45,608 nucleotides of DNA from Mesostigma viride (GCA_009746045.1 RPFO01000915.1:12501-58108), one strand, 5' to 3'. Shown: positions 21,359-43,452, counted from the stretch's first letter. Numbers and translations are program-made. The notes: generated by a model from the letters alone, not told the origin.

Positions 21359-24300
21359 TTGCCTGCGACTTCCTGCTGTTGCTTGCTTCCCCCATCTCCC
21401 TTCCACGCTGTTGTTCCTTCTTTCTCCCTTTCCATCCAACCATTCCTTCCTTCACCCAGCGAGAGATTGGGCAGTGGCACATCATCGCGGCGGGCTGCCA
21501 TCCGGCCCCGAAAGTTGGACACCGGCGCATACCCGCTTCTCTTCTCAGCGGTGAAGCACTCTCCCTCGAATGTGGCCCCCCCAAGGCGTGTTGCCCCATC
21601 CAGGCGCGTCACCCCTCGTGCGGATGCTAGTAACCCCTCCGTGGCCGCGGGTGCCAGCACGCTGACGCTCCGCCCCGCGCGAGCTGACGACCTCCCCATC
21701 ATCCAGAAGGCGATCTTTGCGGAGAAGTATGGCCCTCATCGATCTCTCCCTGCGGCTACCCTGGTGACGTGCACAACAAGGGCCATGGTTCCTTGCCCCC
21801 CGTGTGACCCCTTGTCACGTACATACCGCTATTACCGTGCCTGCACCCCTCCCTCCCTTTTCCGTACACCTTCCACCCCCCCAGTGCGTGCTGTATTGCT
21901 CACCTTATGCCACCGTGTGCACATAATGGCAAGTTTCTTGGGCAAGCACTAATGGTGGATTGGCCACACGCTGCTGGTTCACTGCCCCGACTGCGCCCTC
22001 CTCCCGTCACGTTTCCTATGCGTTCTGCGTGGCAGAATGCTCCGTGTATGGGTCATGTCACCGGTGGTTTGTGTGCTAGAACCTCGTGGATATCTGGATC
22101 ATGGATACCTCCACCCCGTAATCGCAGAAGCCCCATGATGCCCCCCCCGCCCCCCCCCTCCTGTACACCTCCAACACCCCCCTTTGTGTTGAGATCCGGC
22201 TGGCTCTTTTGTGGTCTAATTGCACGTACATCAGCTTGAGCATGAGTTGCATGCATCTTACGTATGCACCTGACGCATGCACCTTACGCATGCACCCTAC
22301 GCCTTCTCCCGTATATGACAATCCCTCAACCTATTCCATCCCATCCACAATCCCCCAACCTAATCCATGCCATCCACAATCACCCAACCTAATCCATGCC
22401 ATCCACAATCACCCAACCTAATCCATGCCATCCACAATCACCCAACCTAATCCATGCCATCCACAATCACCCAACCTAATCCATGCCATCCACAATCACC
22501 CAACCTAATCCATGCCATCCACAATCACCCAACCTATTCCATGCCATCCACAATCACCCAACCTAATCCATGCCATCCACAATCACCCAACCTAATCCAT
22601 GCCATCCGCAATCACCCAACCTACACCATTCCATCCGCAATCACCCAACCTACACCATTCCATCCACAATGCCCCCATCCTCTGGTTGGCCCCCAGAATG
22701 AACCCCCTGGGGCTCAAGGTGGAGCGGTTCGTGGTGGCAGAGCTGCCGGGGGGACGGGTGGCGGGGTTTGGGCAAATGGCCGTCCTTGGACAAAGTACCG
22801 TCCCTGGAATGCAAGGCAAAGTGCCGTTGCTGGAAGTGCGGAGCCTGGTTACTCTTGAGGCCTTCAGGTGGGATAGCAATCAGCACAGACTTGCCTATAC
22901 TTCGATGATCACTCCTTCGCTGCCACTACCCGCCTTTGTGCCATGCCATCCCATTCCCTTGCTCCCATGATCAGGTCAGCTGGTGCCCGCACATATGGTT
23001 TGGGCTAGGGGAAGAAAGTTCTGTCCAATAAATCCAGTAGTTTTATCCAAGTGTGTGTCTCTGTTCTGCGCTTGCTACCGTAGCGTACTGTAGTGAGCCG
23101 ATGGTGTGCCTCCGTCGTAGCAGCATGCGGTGGCCACAAGCGAACTTGGCGTTTGTCAAAGCAATGCCAAAGCCGCCAATGCCATCCTGAACTTAACATC
23201 CCTGCTCTGCCGCCAATGGCGGACGACTGCGCACTCTCTGTGATTCGGTTGGACGACTGTTGTACACGACTACAAGGCATGCAAGGGGCCCGCTGCCTGC
23301 CCGAGTGCAGCGTGTGTTGCAATGATAGCCACAAATGTAAAGGCATCTTTCAATCGGAATCCATGTAGGCATTCTTGGACGTATCTCAACTCCTTCCTGC
23401 ATGCAACTGCCATTTTCCCGCCTCTTCTGCTGGTGGCAGAGGGCAAGGGATTGGCAGCCAAATCCTTGGGCATTTGGTGCAGAAAGCTTGCGCAGAGTAC
23501 CAGGCTGGCGGCGAGCCTGGCCACCCGCTGATCTTCCTAACCACGATTGGGAGGCGCAAGCAATTCTACGAACGCGCTGGATTTGAGGAGGTACATCAGG
23601 GTGGGCATCATTGCCAGCACTCCCTGAAGCATGGTGCCTAAGCCGCTAGCCAACCATGCAAGGCACTTAGCGCAGGTGCATACAAAGGGAGGACTGCATG
23701 GAGCCTGTAGGACTGTCATCAAGCAACGCTATTTACATTTTTATGTTGTTGCCTTGCCACGCGATACGCCTGCTAGGTGACAGCTACCTGATGCTTTTTA
23801 GAATAGCCCGTAAGTGCAACAACCAGAGTATACCACAGTTCTGCATACCGTGGTCATAATCCTGGTTGTCTTCTTGATATGCAACCACTGTGCTCATATG
23901 GAAACTCTGGTTGCTTATGACCACATTACTGTCCTTGGTGCTGTACACTCGTCATGTGCTTCCATTTCTGGAAAAGAGGTAAGTCCATTAGGATTGATGG
24001 ATGGGGTCCAGGCCCACAGATGTGGGGGGGGCTGTTGCTGTATATAGCTTTGTTTGCCAGCCTATGTCAAAGCTTTATTGCACCCACAGTAGTTTCTAGA
24101 CTCTCCCTGTGGCCTGCCTTTCAAGGCAACGAGTGAAGGGGTGGGTCCCATGCTCTCTTCTTGCTGTGCGTCAAACAGGGATGCATGAAAGGTTCCTACT
24201 GAAAAGATGGTACCCCGCGATTCTCCCAACGGAGGGGCGTGAAGGAATGAATGAAATGAATGTTTACCAGGCCGCCCCAGGTGCCTAGTCTAGTAAGGAT

Positions 24301-24640
24301 CCTTATGTTATTGCCACAGGCAGCTGTGCAGGATGCATGGTAATCAAAGGCATGCCGCACGGGTGTACATGACCTTGCGCCTTGCGATGCAGAAAGGAAG
24401 GGCTGGAAACTGACAGTCTGCGCCCATTTGACTTCGTATAGGCTATCAGATTACTTTGTGCATGATCTTTCCTGGGACATCTTCCAATTGATATGATCCC
24501 TCCCTTGCGTGCAGCAATCGTTTGCCAACATACCTGCGGCGTTGCGTCTGGAGTGGTTGCTGGGAAATGGGGTTGCCCGAGTGGCCCTAAACGAGCGCTG
24601 CCTTGTCATGGGCCTTGCGCGTCCTCCAGTTCAGGCATGA
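21359..24640 (+). CDS. GNAT-family N-acetyltransferase, probably plastid-targeted
   Basis: Four exons join in phase: up to 21726, 22697-22867, 23440-23590 and 24515-24640 (TGA). Exon 1 ends LTLRPARADDLPIIQKAIF; exon 2 gives MNPLGLKVERFVVAE and VAGFGQMAVL, ending LEVRSLVTLEAF; exon 3 gives RGKGIGSQILGHLVQKA and FLTTIGRRKQFYERAGFEE; exon 4 ends NERCLVMGLARPPVQA. RGKGIG is the acetyl-CoA pyrophosphate loop (R/Q-x-x-G-x-G) of motif A, and FYERAGF is motif B. GNAT enzymes move acetyl from acetyl-CoA to an amine; the substrate is unknown. The leader before LTLRP (residues rich in S, R, P, A) resembles a chloroplast transit peptide. No in-frame ATG occurs in exon 1, so a further 5' exon is expected; ATGATG at 21345 is in another frame. 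TGTAA at 24688-24692 is a likely polyadenylation signal. Confidence 0.83.
22325..22675 (+). repeat. 29-bp minisatellite in acetyltransferase intron 1
   Basis: About 12 copies of a 29-bp unit containing CCATGCCATCCACAATCACC then CAACCTAAT. It ends about 20 bases before the exon 2 acceptor at 22694-22696. Confidence 0.93.
24205..24270 (+). mobile_element. Solitary retroelement 3' end in acetyltransferase intron 3
   Basis: The hairpin CTCC-CAAC-GGAG (24223-24234) is followed by GGGGCGTGAAG and a GAATGAATGAAATGAATG tail. It matches the 3' hairpin-plus-tail signature of the retroelements at 3-12 kb, with a different tail. Confidence 0.45.
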
Positions 24641-25139
24641 GTCTTTGATTCTTTCTCTCTCAATGGAAAGAGCAAGAGGTCGATCTCTGTAACCGCTTAT
24701 AGATCGTCCGATCAATGCGCCCATGCATGCAAGCGAGGTGTGGCCAAACTACAAGTTGACAGATGGCGTTGGGTCAGCTTCACTGGGCGCGTGGTAATTG
24801 TGCAGTGCATGCTGTGCCATGCATGGCGCTGTCACCATAGTCGACCTGTTTTGTACATAGCTACTAGTGTGTAATGCATTTTCTGAGCACCGGCTATATT
24901 CTGATCAGGCACTCCGCAAAGGTGAAAACCATTTGCGTTCAGTGCCGGGCCGCAGAAAACGCGGAAAAACGCGACCTGCAAATGAATCCGACCGGAATCG
25001 AACTGGGGACCTCTCCGGCTATATGTTGATATGTGCATACACGGTCCCGACAATGGGGAGGGCTCTGCGGATTGATGCAAAAAGAAGCCGCCAGCTAATC
25101 CAACCGGCCGGTTCTAATGGTCTGGTATAGTGTAGGGCC
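24641..25139. other. 3' flank of the acetyltransferase gene
   Basis: No gene recognised. A T-arm-like GGAATCGAACT sequence occurs near 24994 (minus-strand sense), but a complete tRNA fold could not be drawn. Confidence 0.35.
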
Positions 25140-25379
25140 GGGGGCAGGCCCCCCAGTAGGCGCGATTAATTAATCAATTATTTAATTCACATGGGGAGGA
25201 TATGCAACACATCATAATAATAATGGATGAGGCCTTCAGAATTTAGCCAAGCCATGCCTATAACCGGACCCCCCATGGATGTTGCACTAAGAATTTAGCC
25301 ATGCTATGCCTATGCAGAGAGATGCTCTCTGCCGAGAAGCCATGCCCTAGCTCTTGTATAGCCATGTTGTCTCCTTGAT
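25140..25379 (+). mobile_element. Retroelement 3' UTR fragments
   Basis: A patchwork of sequence shared with 3' UTRs elsewhere in the window (TATGCAGAGAGATGCTCTCTG, TAGCCATG), beginning with a TTAATTAATCAATTATTTAATT tail in the opposite sense. It contains no coding sequence. Confidence 0.45.
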
Positions 25380-25535
25380 GTTGTAGTTAGAATGTTGTTA
25401 GATAGATGTAGTATGTAGCCGATGTAGATAGACTAGACCGGTAGGACTGTTTGCACCCATCCATCCATCCATCGGGGTTAATGCTCCGTGACTCCCCAAC
25501 GGGAGCACGAGACTAATTAATTACTTAATTAATTG
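25380..25535 (+). mobile_element. LINE 3' end, same family as 5036-5925
   Basis: A plus-strand copy of the LINE 3' UTR (TTAGATAGATGTAGTATGTA, CCATCCATCCATC), hairpin (25491-25505) and TAATTAATTACTTAATTAATT tail. Confidence 0.75.
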
Positions 25536-25764
25536 TATAGCCATGATGCTCTTCCCCACCTATGACGGGCTCCCCTTAGCTGGGAGTTGCCCGAGACTCT
25601 GGGTGGTGCAGGTGCCCTAGTGCACATAGAGCAAGTGTTGTTTACATTCCCACCCTTGCAGGAAGTAGCTTAGAATGTATGATAGGCGCCATCTGCCCCT
25701 TCTCTGGGCTATGTGCTACAGATACTCCCAGCGGAGTTATTAAATTAAATTAAATTAAATTATA
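25536..25764 (+). mobile_element. Half-LINE-type 3' end with TTAAA tail
   Basis: A plus-strand copy of the 3' UTR of the ORF1-only element (TAGAGCAAGTGTTG, TTACATTCCCACCC), hairpin ACTCC-CAGC-GGAGT (25724-25737) and an (ATTAA)n tail. The tail period is five, as in the copy at 3205-3225, not four. Confidence 0.7.
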
Positions 25765-26181
25765 ACATGCCGCCGTGGGGAGGACATGTAGCCTAGCTTG
25801 TAACCAAGGCAGCCATGCCTAGAATGTTGCCTAGCTGTGCCAACACACCTAGTCACGTGCCGCCAACGCACGGTACACAACCAGCCATAGCCTTAGCCTA
25901 GTCCTAGTACAGCCATGCTACGCCCTGGCTATGTTCAGATTACTTGCCCACGCTCCTTGCTATGATATGCTCACATGGGTCTTATTGCACCCACAGTTTG
26001 CCGGATCGTTAGCCTGTCCTTTTAGCTAGCCGCGCCCGATTGCAGCTGTGGCATGCCTTTGGCATGAAGGAGACTGGGGTCTCTGCCCTTTCTCCTGTAG
26101 TGCACACACAGGGATTAAAAGCACTTCGGTGCTCCGTGACTCCCCAACGGGAGCACGAGTTTAATTAATTAATTAATTAAT
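25765..26181 (+). mobile_element. Retroelement 3' UTR matching 11416-11868
   Basis: About 400 bp strongly similar to the 3' UTR downstream of the ORF1 fragment at 11139-11868, including GATTACTTGCCCACGCTCC, CTGTGGCATGCCTTTGGC and the hairpin (26139-26153), ending in a (TTAA)n tail. It contains no coding sequence. Confidence 0.75.
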
Positions 26182-26600
26182 GTAGCACATATTCCATGAT
26201 GGATGGGGTGGAGGAAGCCGCGTGATCGAACTATACTAACTCTAAGCTATCTAGAAAAACCTAACAGCGGAGTTATGTTCCTAGTTAATTAATTAATTTC
26301 CTCCCTCTCTCTCGCTTCATGCAGGACTGCTATGCAGGACAAGAAGAGATCTATAGGCCCACATGCACGCCAGCCCCTGCGGGCAGCCCCTGATCCCCCC
26401 CCCCCCCCCCCCAAGCGGAAAGGGCGCTCTGAACTGAGTAGAATAGCTAGGATTTTCATAGAGACGTAGACTACATTAGCTTTTATTAGAGTTAGCTTCG
26501 CTAGTTTTTCGCGGCTCCGCTAGCCCCCACCCACCAGCAATTGAATTTGTGCTACATGATCTCCCAACGGACTCATGTCATAATTTTATTTAATAGAATA
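26182..26600 (+). mobile_element. Further decayed 3' ends
   Basis: CAGCGGAGTTATG then TTAATTAATTAATT (26268-26297), followed by another unit with a C-run (about 26396-26412) and CTCCCAACGGACTC (26561) before an AT-rich tail. It contains no coding sequence. Confidence 0.5.
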
Positions 26601-27186
26601 TAAACAGCCCTAGGTAAAGGCACTGCATGCTCTTACTGTAGCTCGTACTTTTTTAGATAAAGTTGATCAGCCCGTCATGTCTGGAAAAGGCATCAAGCAT
26701 CGTGCTGTGATGCCAATTTAGTACAATACTTTGATAATTACAAGAAGTAATTACGATGTGATGCAAGCATACTTTAGCACTTACTTTCTCCGTTCTTAGC
26801 ACTGCATTTTCAGTGCTAGCGCCATGCATCTGCACTGATCGCACATCCGCTGGGAGGTAACGAACCATAAGGAAAATTTTGCTTTCTAACCATGTACCCA
26901 TGCGGAAATGGACTTCTTGCCGCCGATCGCCGCATGCTGCAAAGCAAGCCCTATTCTGGTAACGTAACGGGGATGACTAGAGGGTTCCCAGCATGGTGTT
27001 CGATGGTTTTTATCTATGCATGCCACATGAGCAGCACACACAGGCCGCAAATTACTCATTTGCTATAACATCGACCACACGGGGACAGACAACAGCATTT
27101 GTGAACAAATAAGGGGTGTGCTCTGTCACTACAAAACAAAATGGAAACTGACTATGTGCCGATGGACATGCTGCAAGTTCACTGCT
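26601..27186. other. 3' flank of KNL1
   Basis: No gene seen. A TTACA (TGTAA on the minus strand) lies at about 26737 and could be the KNL1 polyadenylation signal. Confidence 0.35.
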
Positions 27187-38679
<11,493 letters not shown>

Positions 38680-39190
38680 GTCGTGAATGCAATCTGCCCT
38701 GCCTATGAAGACGATTCTCGACGGCTACATGTTACCATTCAAATCCAGTAAACCCGTAAGTTTCTGCACGCAAAGCATCGTTCCGAAATTTGCCGGCAAA
38801 TCGTAAGGAGCGCGCCTTTTCTGCCGCTGGGCTCAATTCAGCTGTGCATGGGCTATGGGTGCTGCAACAATTCCCACGTTCAAATGCGCCCCGTCTCCCT
38901 CCCAAAACTTAGCCGTTTGGGACTCGGCCATTCGGGCGCCACGCATTAAAACAATATTTTCGAGTTTCATTTCCAAATGTTTGGAGTCGTCCGTCCTGCA
39001 ACTTCCAATATCTCACCCCGAAACTTAATAAAACTCATGGAGCTTGTACGGCTATGACTTGGCAGCTGGCAACCCTGTCACATCACACTACATCACAGCG
39101 TCGGCCAAGTGAGACGGTACGGAACGTGGTGGCTGCGAACTGCCAAGTGCCAAGGTACTACACAATTCCAAGTTAGTACAGGCAAGGGGC

Positions 39191-39256
<66 letters not shown>

Positions 39257-39798
39257 AACAACGACAACAACAACAACAACAGGCAGAGGGCACAGGTTAG
39301 CGATCGAAGCGCCGTGGCACTTGGCAAATCGCATCACCGCCATCCCTCGTGCCAAGCGGGAAGAACGTGCAAACGATGAACGCACAATGCTGCGTTGGCT
39401 GACAGTTGGGCGTTGGCTGCTTTGTGGTGGGTGACGTTTCGCCGTGGCTCACCCTCGGGGTATTTCAGCGGGTGTTATTACGTAATACGGACGCACTTAA
39501 TTACTATTATTCGACCATGGGAATCGTCGCGTTGTGAAGTCACACTTGACCATGCATGCAGTCTACCAAGATGCGTGATTGTTTGCTTATCAGCCGTGGA
39601 CGTTTTTGAGAATTGCCCGGAATTGACAGCGACGCTTTTACAGCTTTGCGATATCCAGCGCATTGCCAGTGATGGTGGAAAAACAGTTGTTTCACCAGCA
39701 TGTTTTCACAGCAGGGTGAAAATACCTTGGTGTGCAGCGTGCACTACAGGAAATCCGTTTAACTGATATTCTCGTATTTTGTTCGGAAGTCTGTAGAG
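38680..39798. other. Divergent promoter region between KNL1 and the coiled-coil gene
   Basis: No gene recognised. It should contain both promoters. A CAA microsatellite lies at 39191-39281. Confidence 0.4.
39191..39281. repeat. CAA microsatellite
   Basis: About 30 CAA units with two interruptions (AATAACAACGAC near 39255). Confidence 0.95.
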
Positions 39799-41204
39799 AT
39801 GGAGACCAAAAGCCCTCTTTCAGCTGAAGCCGGAGGTACATCCTCTGAGACATACTTTGGAGATCTGCTTGGGCTTGATGATTACGATGAGACCCAGACG
39901 GCGAAAGAAATTCGTAATGACGCAATTCAACTTGAGTGGCCTTTAAATTCAGCTGCGGATATCGACAAACTCCTTGTCGGTGGCCAGGCTCCACTCAATA
40001 TTGTTGCAGGAGACTTGAGCGATGGTGAACCGTCACCCACGTCTACGGATCACGATGAAGAAGAACACGATGATAATAAGCATGGTGGCGACCAGCCCAC
40101 TCCAATCTCAATTAACAACACAAAGCCAGCATCTAGTCAAGTTGACGCTGCTACGACCAACAAACAGCCGGATGCTCCGACCACGCAGCCTACCGCCGTT
40201 ATTCGCATGTCCAATGCGTCGGAGATGGTGGAAATCTCCCGTGCCGACCTGGCAAGAGAAGCTTTCAAACTTGAGGTGAATTGGGAGGGAATGGAGGAAG
40301 GTCAATTATGCATGTCCTGCGTATCCTGGCACGCTAATCCTCCACCGCCGCGGTTGACATCAAACCATGGCCGTGAACTCTGCGCGTTGCTGGCATGCTG
40401 GCTTTATGGCACCTGGCCATGATTCGCGTATGATCGGACTACATTAAATACCGTTCGCCCCCCACATGCCTATTGACCTGCTGTTAGGGTGCCTCTGACT
40501 GCGCTGCATTCTGCCACATACATGGCATCTGACTATTTAGTACTCTGCCACCTGTATGGCATCTGGCTGTGATGCATCCTGCCACATACATGGCATCTGA
40601 CTGTTTAGCACTCTGCCACCTGTATGGCATCTGACTGACTGTGATGCATCCTGCCACATACATGGCATCTGACTGTTTAGTAATCTGCCACCTGTATGGC
40701 ATCTGACTGTGATGCATTCTGCCACATATATGGTGATCTGACTGCGATGTTATTCTGCCACCTGGCGGCGCCCCCCGCAGGAAGCCTCGCTGGCAGCCAG
40801 CGCGCTGCGGGAGGTCAACCGTCACATGAACGAGGAGGTGGAGCGGTTGGCAGCGCAGGTGAGGGGGGCATGGTTGTGGCAGCGCAGGTGGGTGGGTGGG
40901 TGGGGTGGGGTGGGGTGGGGTGGGGTGGGGTGGGGTCAGCCCAGTTGAGGAGGCAAATGGTTGTGGCAGCGCAGGTGGGGGGGCATATGGTTGTGGCAGC
41001 ACAGGTGAGGGGGCATATGGTTGAGCGCAGGTGGGGGGGCAAATGATTGTGTTAGCGCAGGTGAGGGGGCAGATGGTTGTGGCAGCGCAGGTGAGGGGGG
41101 GGGAATGGTTGTAGCCGCATCGGTGAGGGGGGCAGGGTGTAGCTGCACAGGTTAGGAGGAATGGGTATAGGTGAGGGGGGTTGCGTGGTGCACCGGGGAG
41201 AAGG

Positions 41205-41286
<82 letters not shown>

Positions 41287-41893
41287 GGTCAGAGTTTAGA
41301 GCACAGCACCTCTACTATGCTTGAGCTGGGGCTTTCTCCCATCGAGCGTGTCCCTCGAACTACTCGTGATTCCTTTTGTTATCATGCACCAACTGTTAAT
41401 TAATTCATAATGTTTCAACTGTATATTTTTTTCATATTTTTTCAGTGCTTGAATTGTGAATTGTGACGCAACCAAGAATGAACGGTGCTGGCCCACGCAT
41501 TCACCTCCGGAGCCGGGAATGCACCATACTGATTACCTGCCCACGTACACAACCTGTGATTGACACACGCCTGCCAGGTGGCCATCGTGAGCGGTGAACG
41601 CGATGATATTCGCACGCACTCGGAGCACCTGGGCAAGCTGCTGCATGAGGCGCGCGCACAGCTGGCACAGGCGCCCGCCACGAGCGTACCTGTCACCCCC
41701 AGCGAGGCGTTACGGGACATGAGGGTGGCGCTGCCCCTCAAGAGGGCGAGGATGACCCCTCCCTACTGCAGGCGGCCATGCACACCAGTGGGAAGCTCAT
41801 CGTGGGGAAGGCACGGGAAGCGGCTGGAGAACATATTGCAGCACCTGCGGCGGTTTGGGCGGCGCAACGGGTGGCTGAATCGAGCCCAGACAG
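39799..41893 (+). CDS. Unidentified nuclear/cytosolic coiled-coil protein
   Basis: Three exons join in phase 0: 39799-40275, 40781-40858 and 41578-41893. The first 159 residues are acidic and unstructured (METKSPLSAEAGG, FGDLLGLDDYDETQTAKEI, DHDEEEHDDNKHGGDQ). A heptad-patterned helix then runs across the exons: DLAREAFKLE, EASLAASALREVNRHMNEE, VAIVSGERDDIRTHSEHLG, LLHEARAQLAQ. After DMRVALPLK the frame changes at 41734-41737 (CCCC) by one missing base and continues EGEDDPSLLQAAMHTSGK, ending near AESSPDR at a possible donor GTGCGC (41894). I do not recognise the family; the acidic-tail-plus-coiled-coil layout would suit an adaptor or complex subunit. Further exons are not found: viral genes begin within 200 bases, so the gene may be cut by the insertion or resume beyond the window. 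Start is the first ATG after an in-frame stop. Confidence 0.6.
40502..40770 (+). repeat. About 68-bp tandem repeat in intron 1 of the coiled-coil gene
   Basis: About 3.5 copies of a unit with CTGCCACATACATGGCATCT and CTGCCACCTGTATGGCATCT halves; the last partial copy runs straight into the exon 2 acceptor at 40778-40780. Confidence 0.85.
40859..41150 (+). repeat. G-rich imperfect repeats in intron 2
   Basis: Starts with GGTGGG and GTGGG repeats (40888-40937), then units of the type GGTTGTGGCAGCGCAGGTGA, about eight imperfect copies. The unit resembles the end of exon 2 (TTGGCAGCGCAGGTGAGG), so the array appears to have grown from the exon 2 donor. Confidence 0.75.
41206..41284. repeat. G79 homopolymer
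   Basis: Seventy-nine uninterrupted G in intron 2 of the coiled-coil gene. A run this long is rarely reported correctly by any sequencing method, so the true length is uncertain. Confidence 0.95.
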
Positions 41894-42060
41894 GTGCGCC
41901 CGCTTATGCGGTGGAGGGGGGAGGGGGGAGGAGGGAGGAGAGGGGAGGGAGGGGGGGAGGCGGGAGCGGGAGGGGGGAGGGGGGGAGGGGGGAGGGGGGG
42001 GGGGGGGGAGGGGGGAGGAGAGGGCAGCTGGGGGGGAGGAAGCTGGCGGTGGGCGGCGGC
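41894..42060. repeat. GGAGGGG low-complexity tract at the host-virus border
   Basis: A purine-rich tract (GGGGGGAGG units, G runs up to 13) from the end of the last host exon to the start of the viral AT-hook gene. Confidence 0.85.
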
Positions 42061-42396
42061 ACCCAGCCCCAGTCGGGCGCCGCGGTTCGCGGCTTCTCGG
42101 CTTTCTGGGCGCGGGCGACGTGGCGTACGGGCTCTGCGCCCACGTGGCGGGGGAGGGGGTCTCCCACAAGGGCACCTTGGGCTTGTTTTTGGCCCCGGGC
42201 GGGCGTCCGGGCCCTCGCTTTCGTGTGGGCGGGGTCACGTACGCCGCCTGAGCTAGCGGAGCGGCGGCGGGGCGGGCTGCTGCAGACTCTTCAGCATCAT
42301 GTCGATGGCCAGGGACTCTAGGTTCTGCTGGTTCATGTTTGGCGTGGCCCGCAGTAGGTAGTCCAGTTCGCTCTGGGGCACGTTTAACCCTGTCAT
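42060..42396 (-). CDS. Small viral AT-hook protein with one frame break
   Basis: The minus strand starts MTGLNVPQSELDYLLRATP, then LAIDMMLKSLQQPAPPPL; taken literally it stops at 42253 after 47 residues. One base away the frame continues AAYVTPPTRKRGPGRPPGAK, then NKPKVPLW. KRGPGRPPG is an AT-hook (GRP core flanked by basic residues), which binds the minor groove of AT-rich DNA. The helix-then-hook order looks like one protein broken by a missing base near 42256-42290. The end is unclear because the frame runs into proline-rich low complexity after about 42060. It shares a 37-bp divergent promoter with the next gene. Family not identified. Confidence 0.5.
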
Positions 42397-42433
42397 TGGT
42401 ATTATACAGATACACAGTTTTTTTTACGAGATC
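42397..42433. promoter_or_regulatory. 37-bp bidirectional viral promoter
   Basis: Only 37 bases separate two divergent start codons (42396 minus and 42434 plus). The segment contains GGTATTATACAG (TATAATACC on the minus strand) and a T8 run before ACGAGATC. It must serve both genes. Confidence 0.55.
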
Positions 42434-42715
42434 ATGGACCTGCTCGTCATCCCGTGCGACGACCTAGATGTGACGCACGGGTCGTGCGACCCGTGCGCCG
42501 TGAGAACGGTTAAGCGAGCGCTGCTGAAAACCGAGCGCCCGGTCCATCGACGTCACTGCGACTCGTGTGGCCTCACGGCGGAGTACAACGGCGAGGCGGA
42601 GATCACGGGATCGCCCATCAACGTGCTGGCCAGCTTCGCCTTCCAGATACCCATCTACGGGGACGCGGTGGTGTCGCACGCTACGGACCGGCGTGGACGC
42701 ACCACCTGTGCATCC
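42434..42715 (+). CDS. Small viral cysteine-rich protein
   Basis: The plus strand starts MDLLVIPCDDLDVTHGSCD and contains CDPC (about residues 19-22) and HRRHCDSCG (about 36-44), a possible four-cysteine zinc site, then EITGSPINVLASFAFQIPI and YGDAVVSHATDRRGR. After about 42690 the open frame continues antisense to the next gene and loses protein character, so the true stop is probably near 42700-42762 and hidden by a missing base. Not assigned to a family. It is convergent with the VLTF2-like gene and divergent from the AT-hook gene. Confidence 0.5.
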
Positions 42716-43452
42716 CTACGCCTTCTTCGGTTTCTTGGGGTTCTTCCCGTTCTCCGTGGTGACCACCTTGACGAACTTGTCCAGCGAGCACTTGGAGTCC
42801 ACCATGGGTCGCGCCCTCTTCAACGCGAGCGTGCCGGCCGGCTGCTGCGCCTTCTTAACCGGCGCGGGGTTGTCCGGGTCCCGCCTGTAGGTCGCCACCG
42901 CGTCTGCCTTCATGGCCCGGGAGACGTCGTTGATCTTCTGCACAAAGTCCGCCTCGGGCAGGAAGTTCATGGCGAAGGGCGGCTCCTTCAGCATGTGCAC
43001 CTCGCTGCGACTGCTGGCCCGGAACGCCTCGATGGTCATGGGGCCTCCGAACATCTCGAGGCAGGTCCTCGGGGGGCGGCCGGCACGCCGGGGAAGGGCC
43101 TGCCGTGCCTCCCCGCCCTCCACAGCCGCTGCGTCATGAGGAACAGGAGACTCCCGCGGACGCAGGAGGCCGAGCCGCTGTCCTTGAGGTTGTAGGCCTT
43201 GACGCAGCTGAACGAGCAGAAGCAGCCCTTGACGACAAACCCGCGACCCTCCTTGTAGCGGATGGGCAGCGGACAGGGCACGGTGTCGAAGGGGTGGCAG
43301 CACCACCAGCAGCACAGGTCCGTCCTCTCAGGCCACACCTTCGCGTCCATCATGTCCAGCAGCGGGCGGACGTTGTATACGCGGTAGGGGGCGGCGGGCT
43401 CCATCTCGGGCCCCACCCCCTCGAATGAGAAGTTGTCCGCGTCGTCCTCCAT
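42716..43452 (-). CDS. VLTF2-like late transcription factor (zinc ribbon), one frame break
   Basis: The minus strand starts MEDDADNFSFEGVGPEMEP. Residues about 47-90 carry DLCCWWCCHPFDTVPCPLP and then GCFCSFSCVKAYNL, a C-x2-C...FCS-x2-C-x2-Y zinc ribbon of the kind in poxvirus VLTF2/A1 and in its algal-virus relatives. The stretch EMFGGPMTIEAFRASSRSE downstream matches the FGG-x-M/L-x-I-x-x-F-R motif that follows in algal-virus members. The tail is basic (ENGKNPKKPKKA). Such proteins are thought to drive late viral transcription. The frame breaks in the C6 run at 43071-43076; total length 737 is one base short of a multiple of three, consistent with one missing base, giving about 245 residues. 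Only three bases lie between its ATG and the stop of the upstream gene. Confidence 0.75.

Noticed and set aside
22325-22675. Regular 29-bp repeats considered as a CRISPR array
   Set aside because: Units are contiguous with no unique spacers, and the region is a eukaryotic intron.
42045-42251. Plus-strand frame reading LLGFLGAGDVAYGLCAH as a continuing host exon
   Set aside because: It is antisense to the AT-hook frame, which has a recognisable motif and joins to a good helical N-terminus. It was not fully excluded.
42716-43195. Continuation of the plus-strand MDLLVIPC frame as a 253-residue protein
   Set aside because: Past about 42700 it is antisense to the well-supported VLTF2-like gene and loses protein character.
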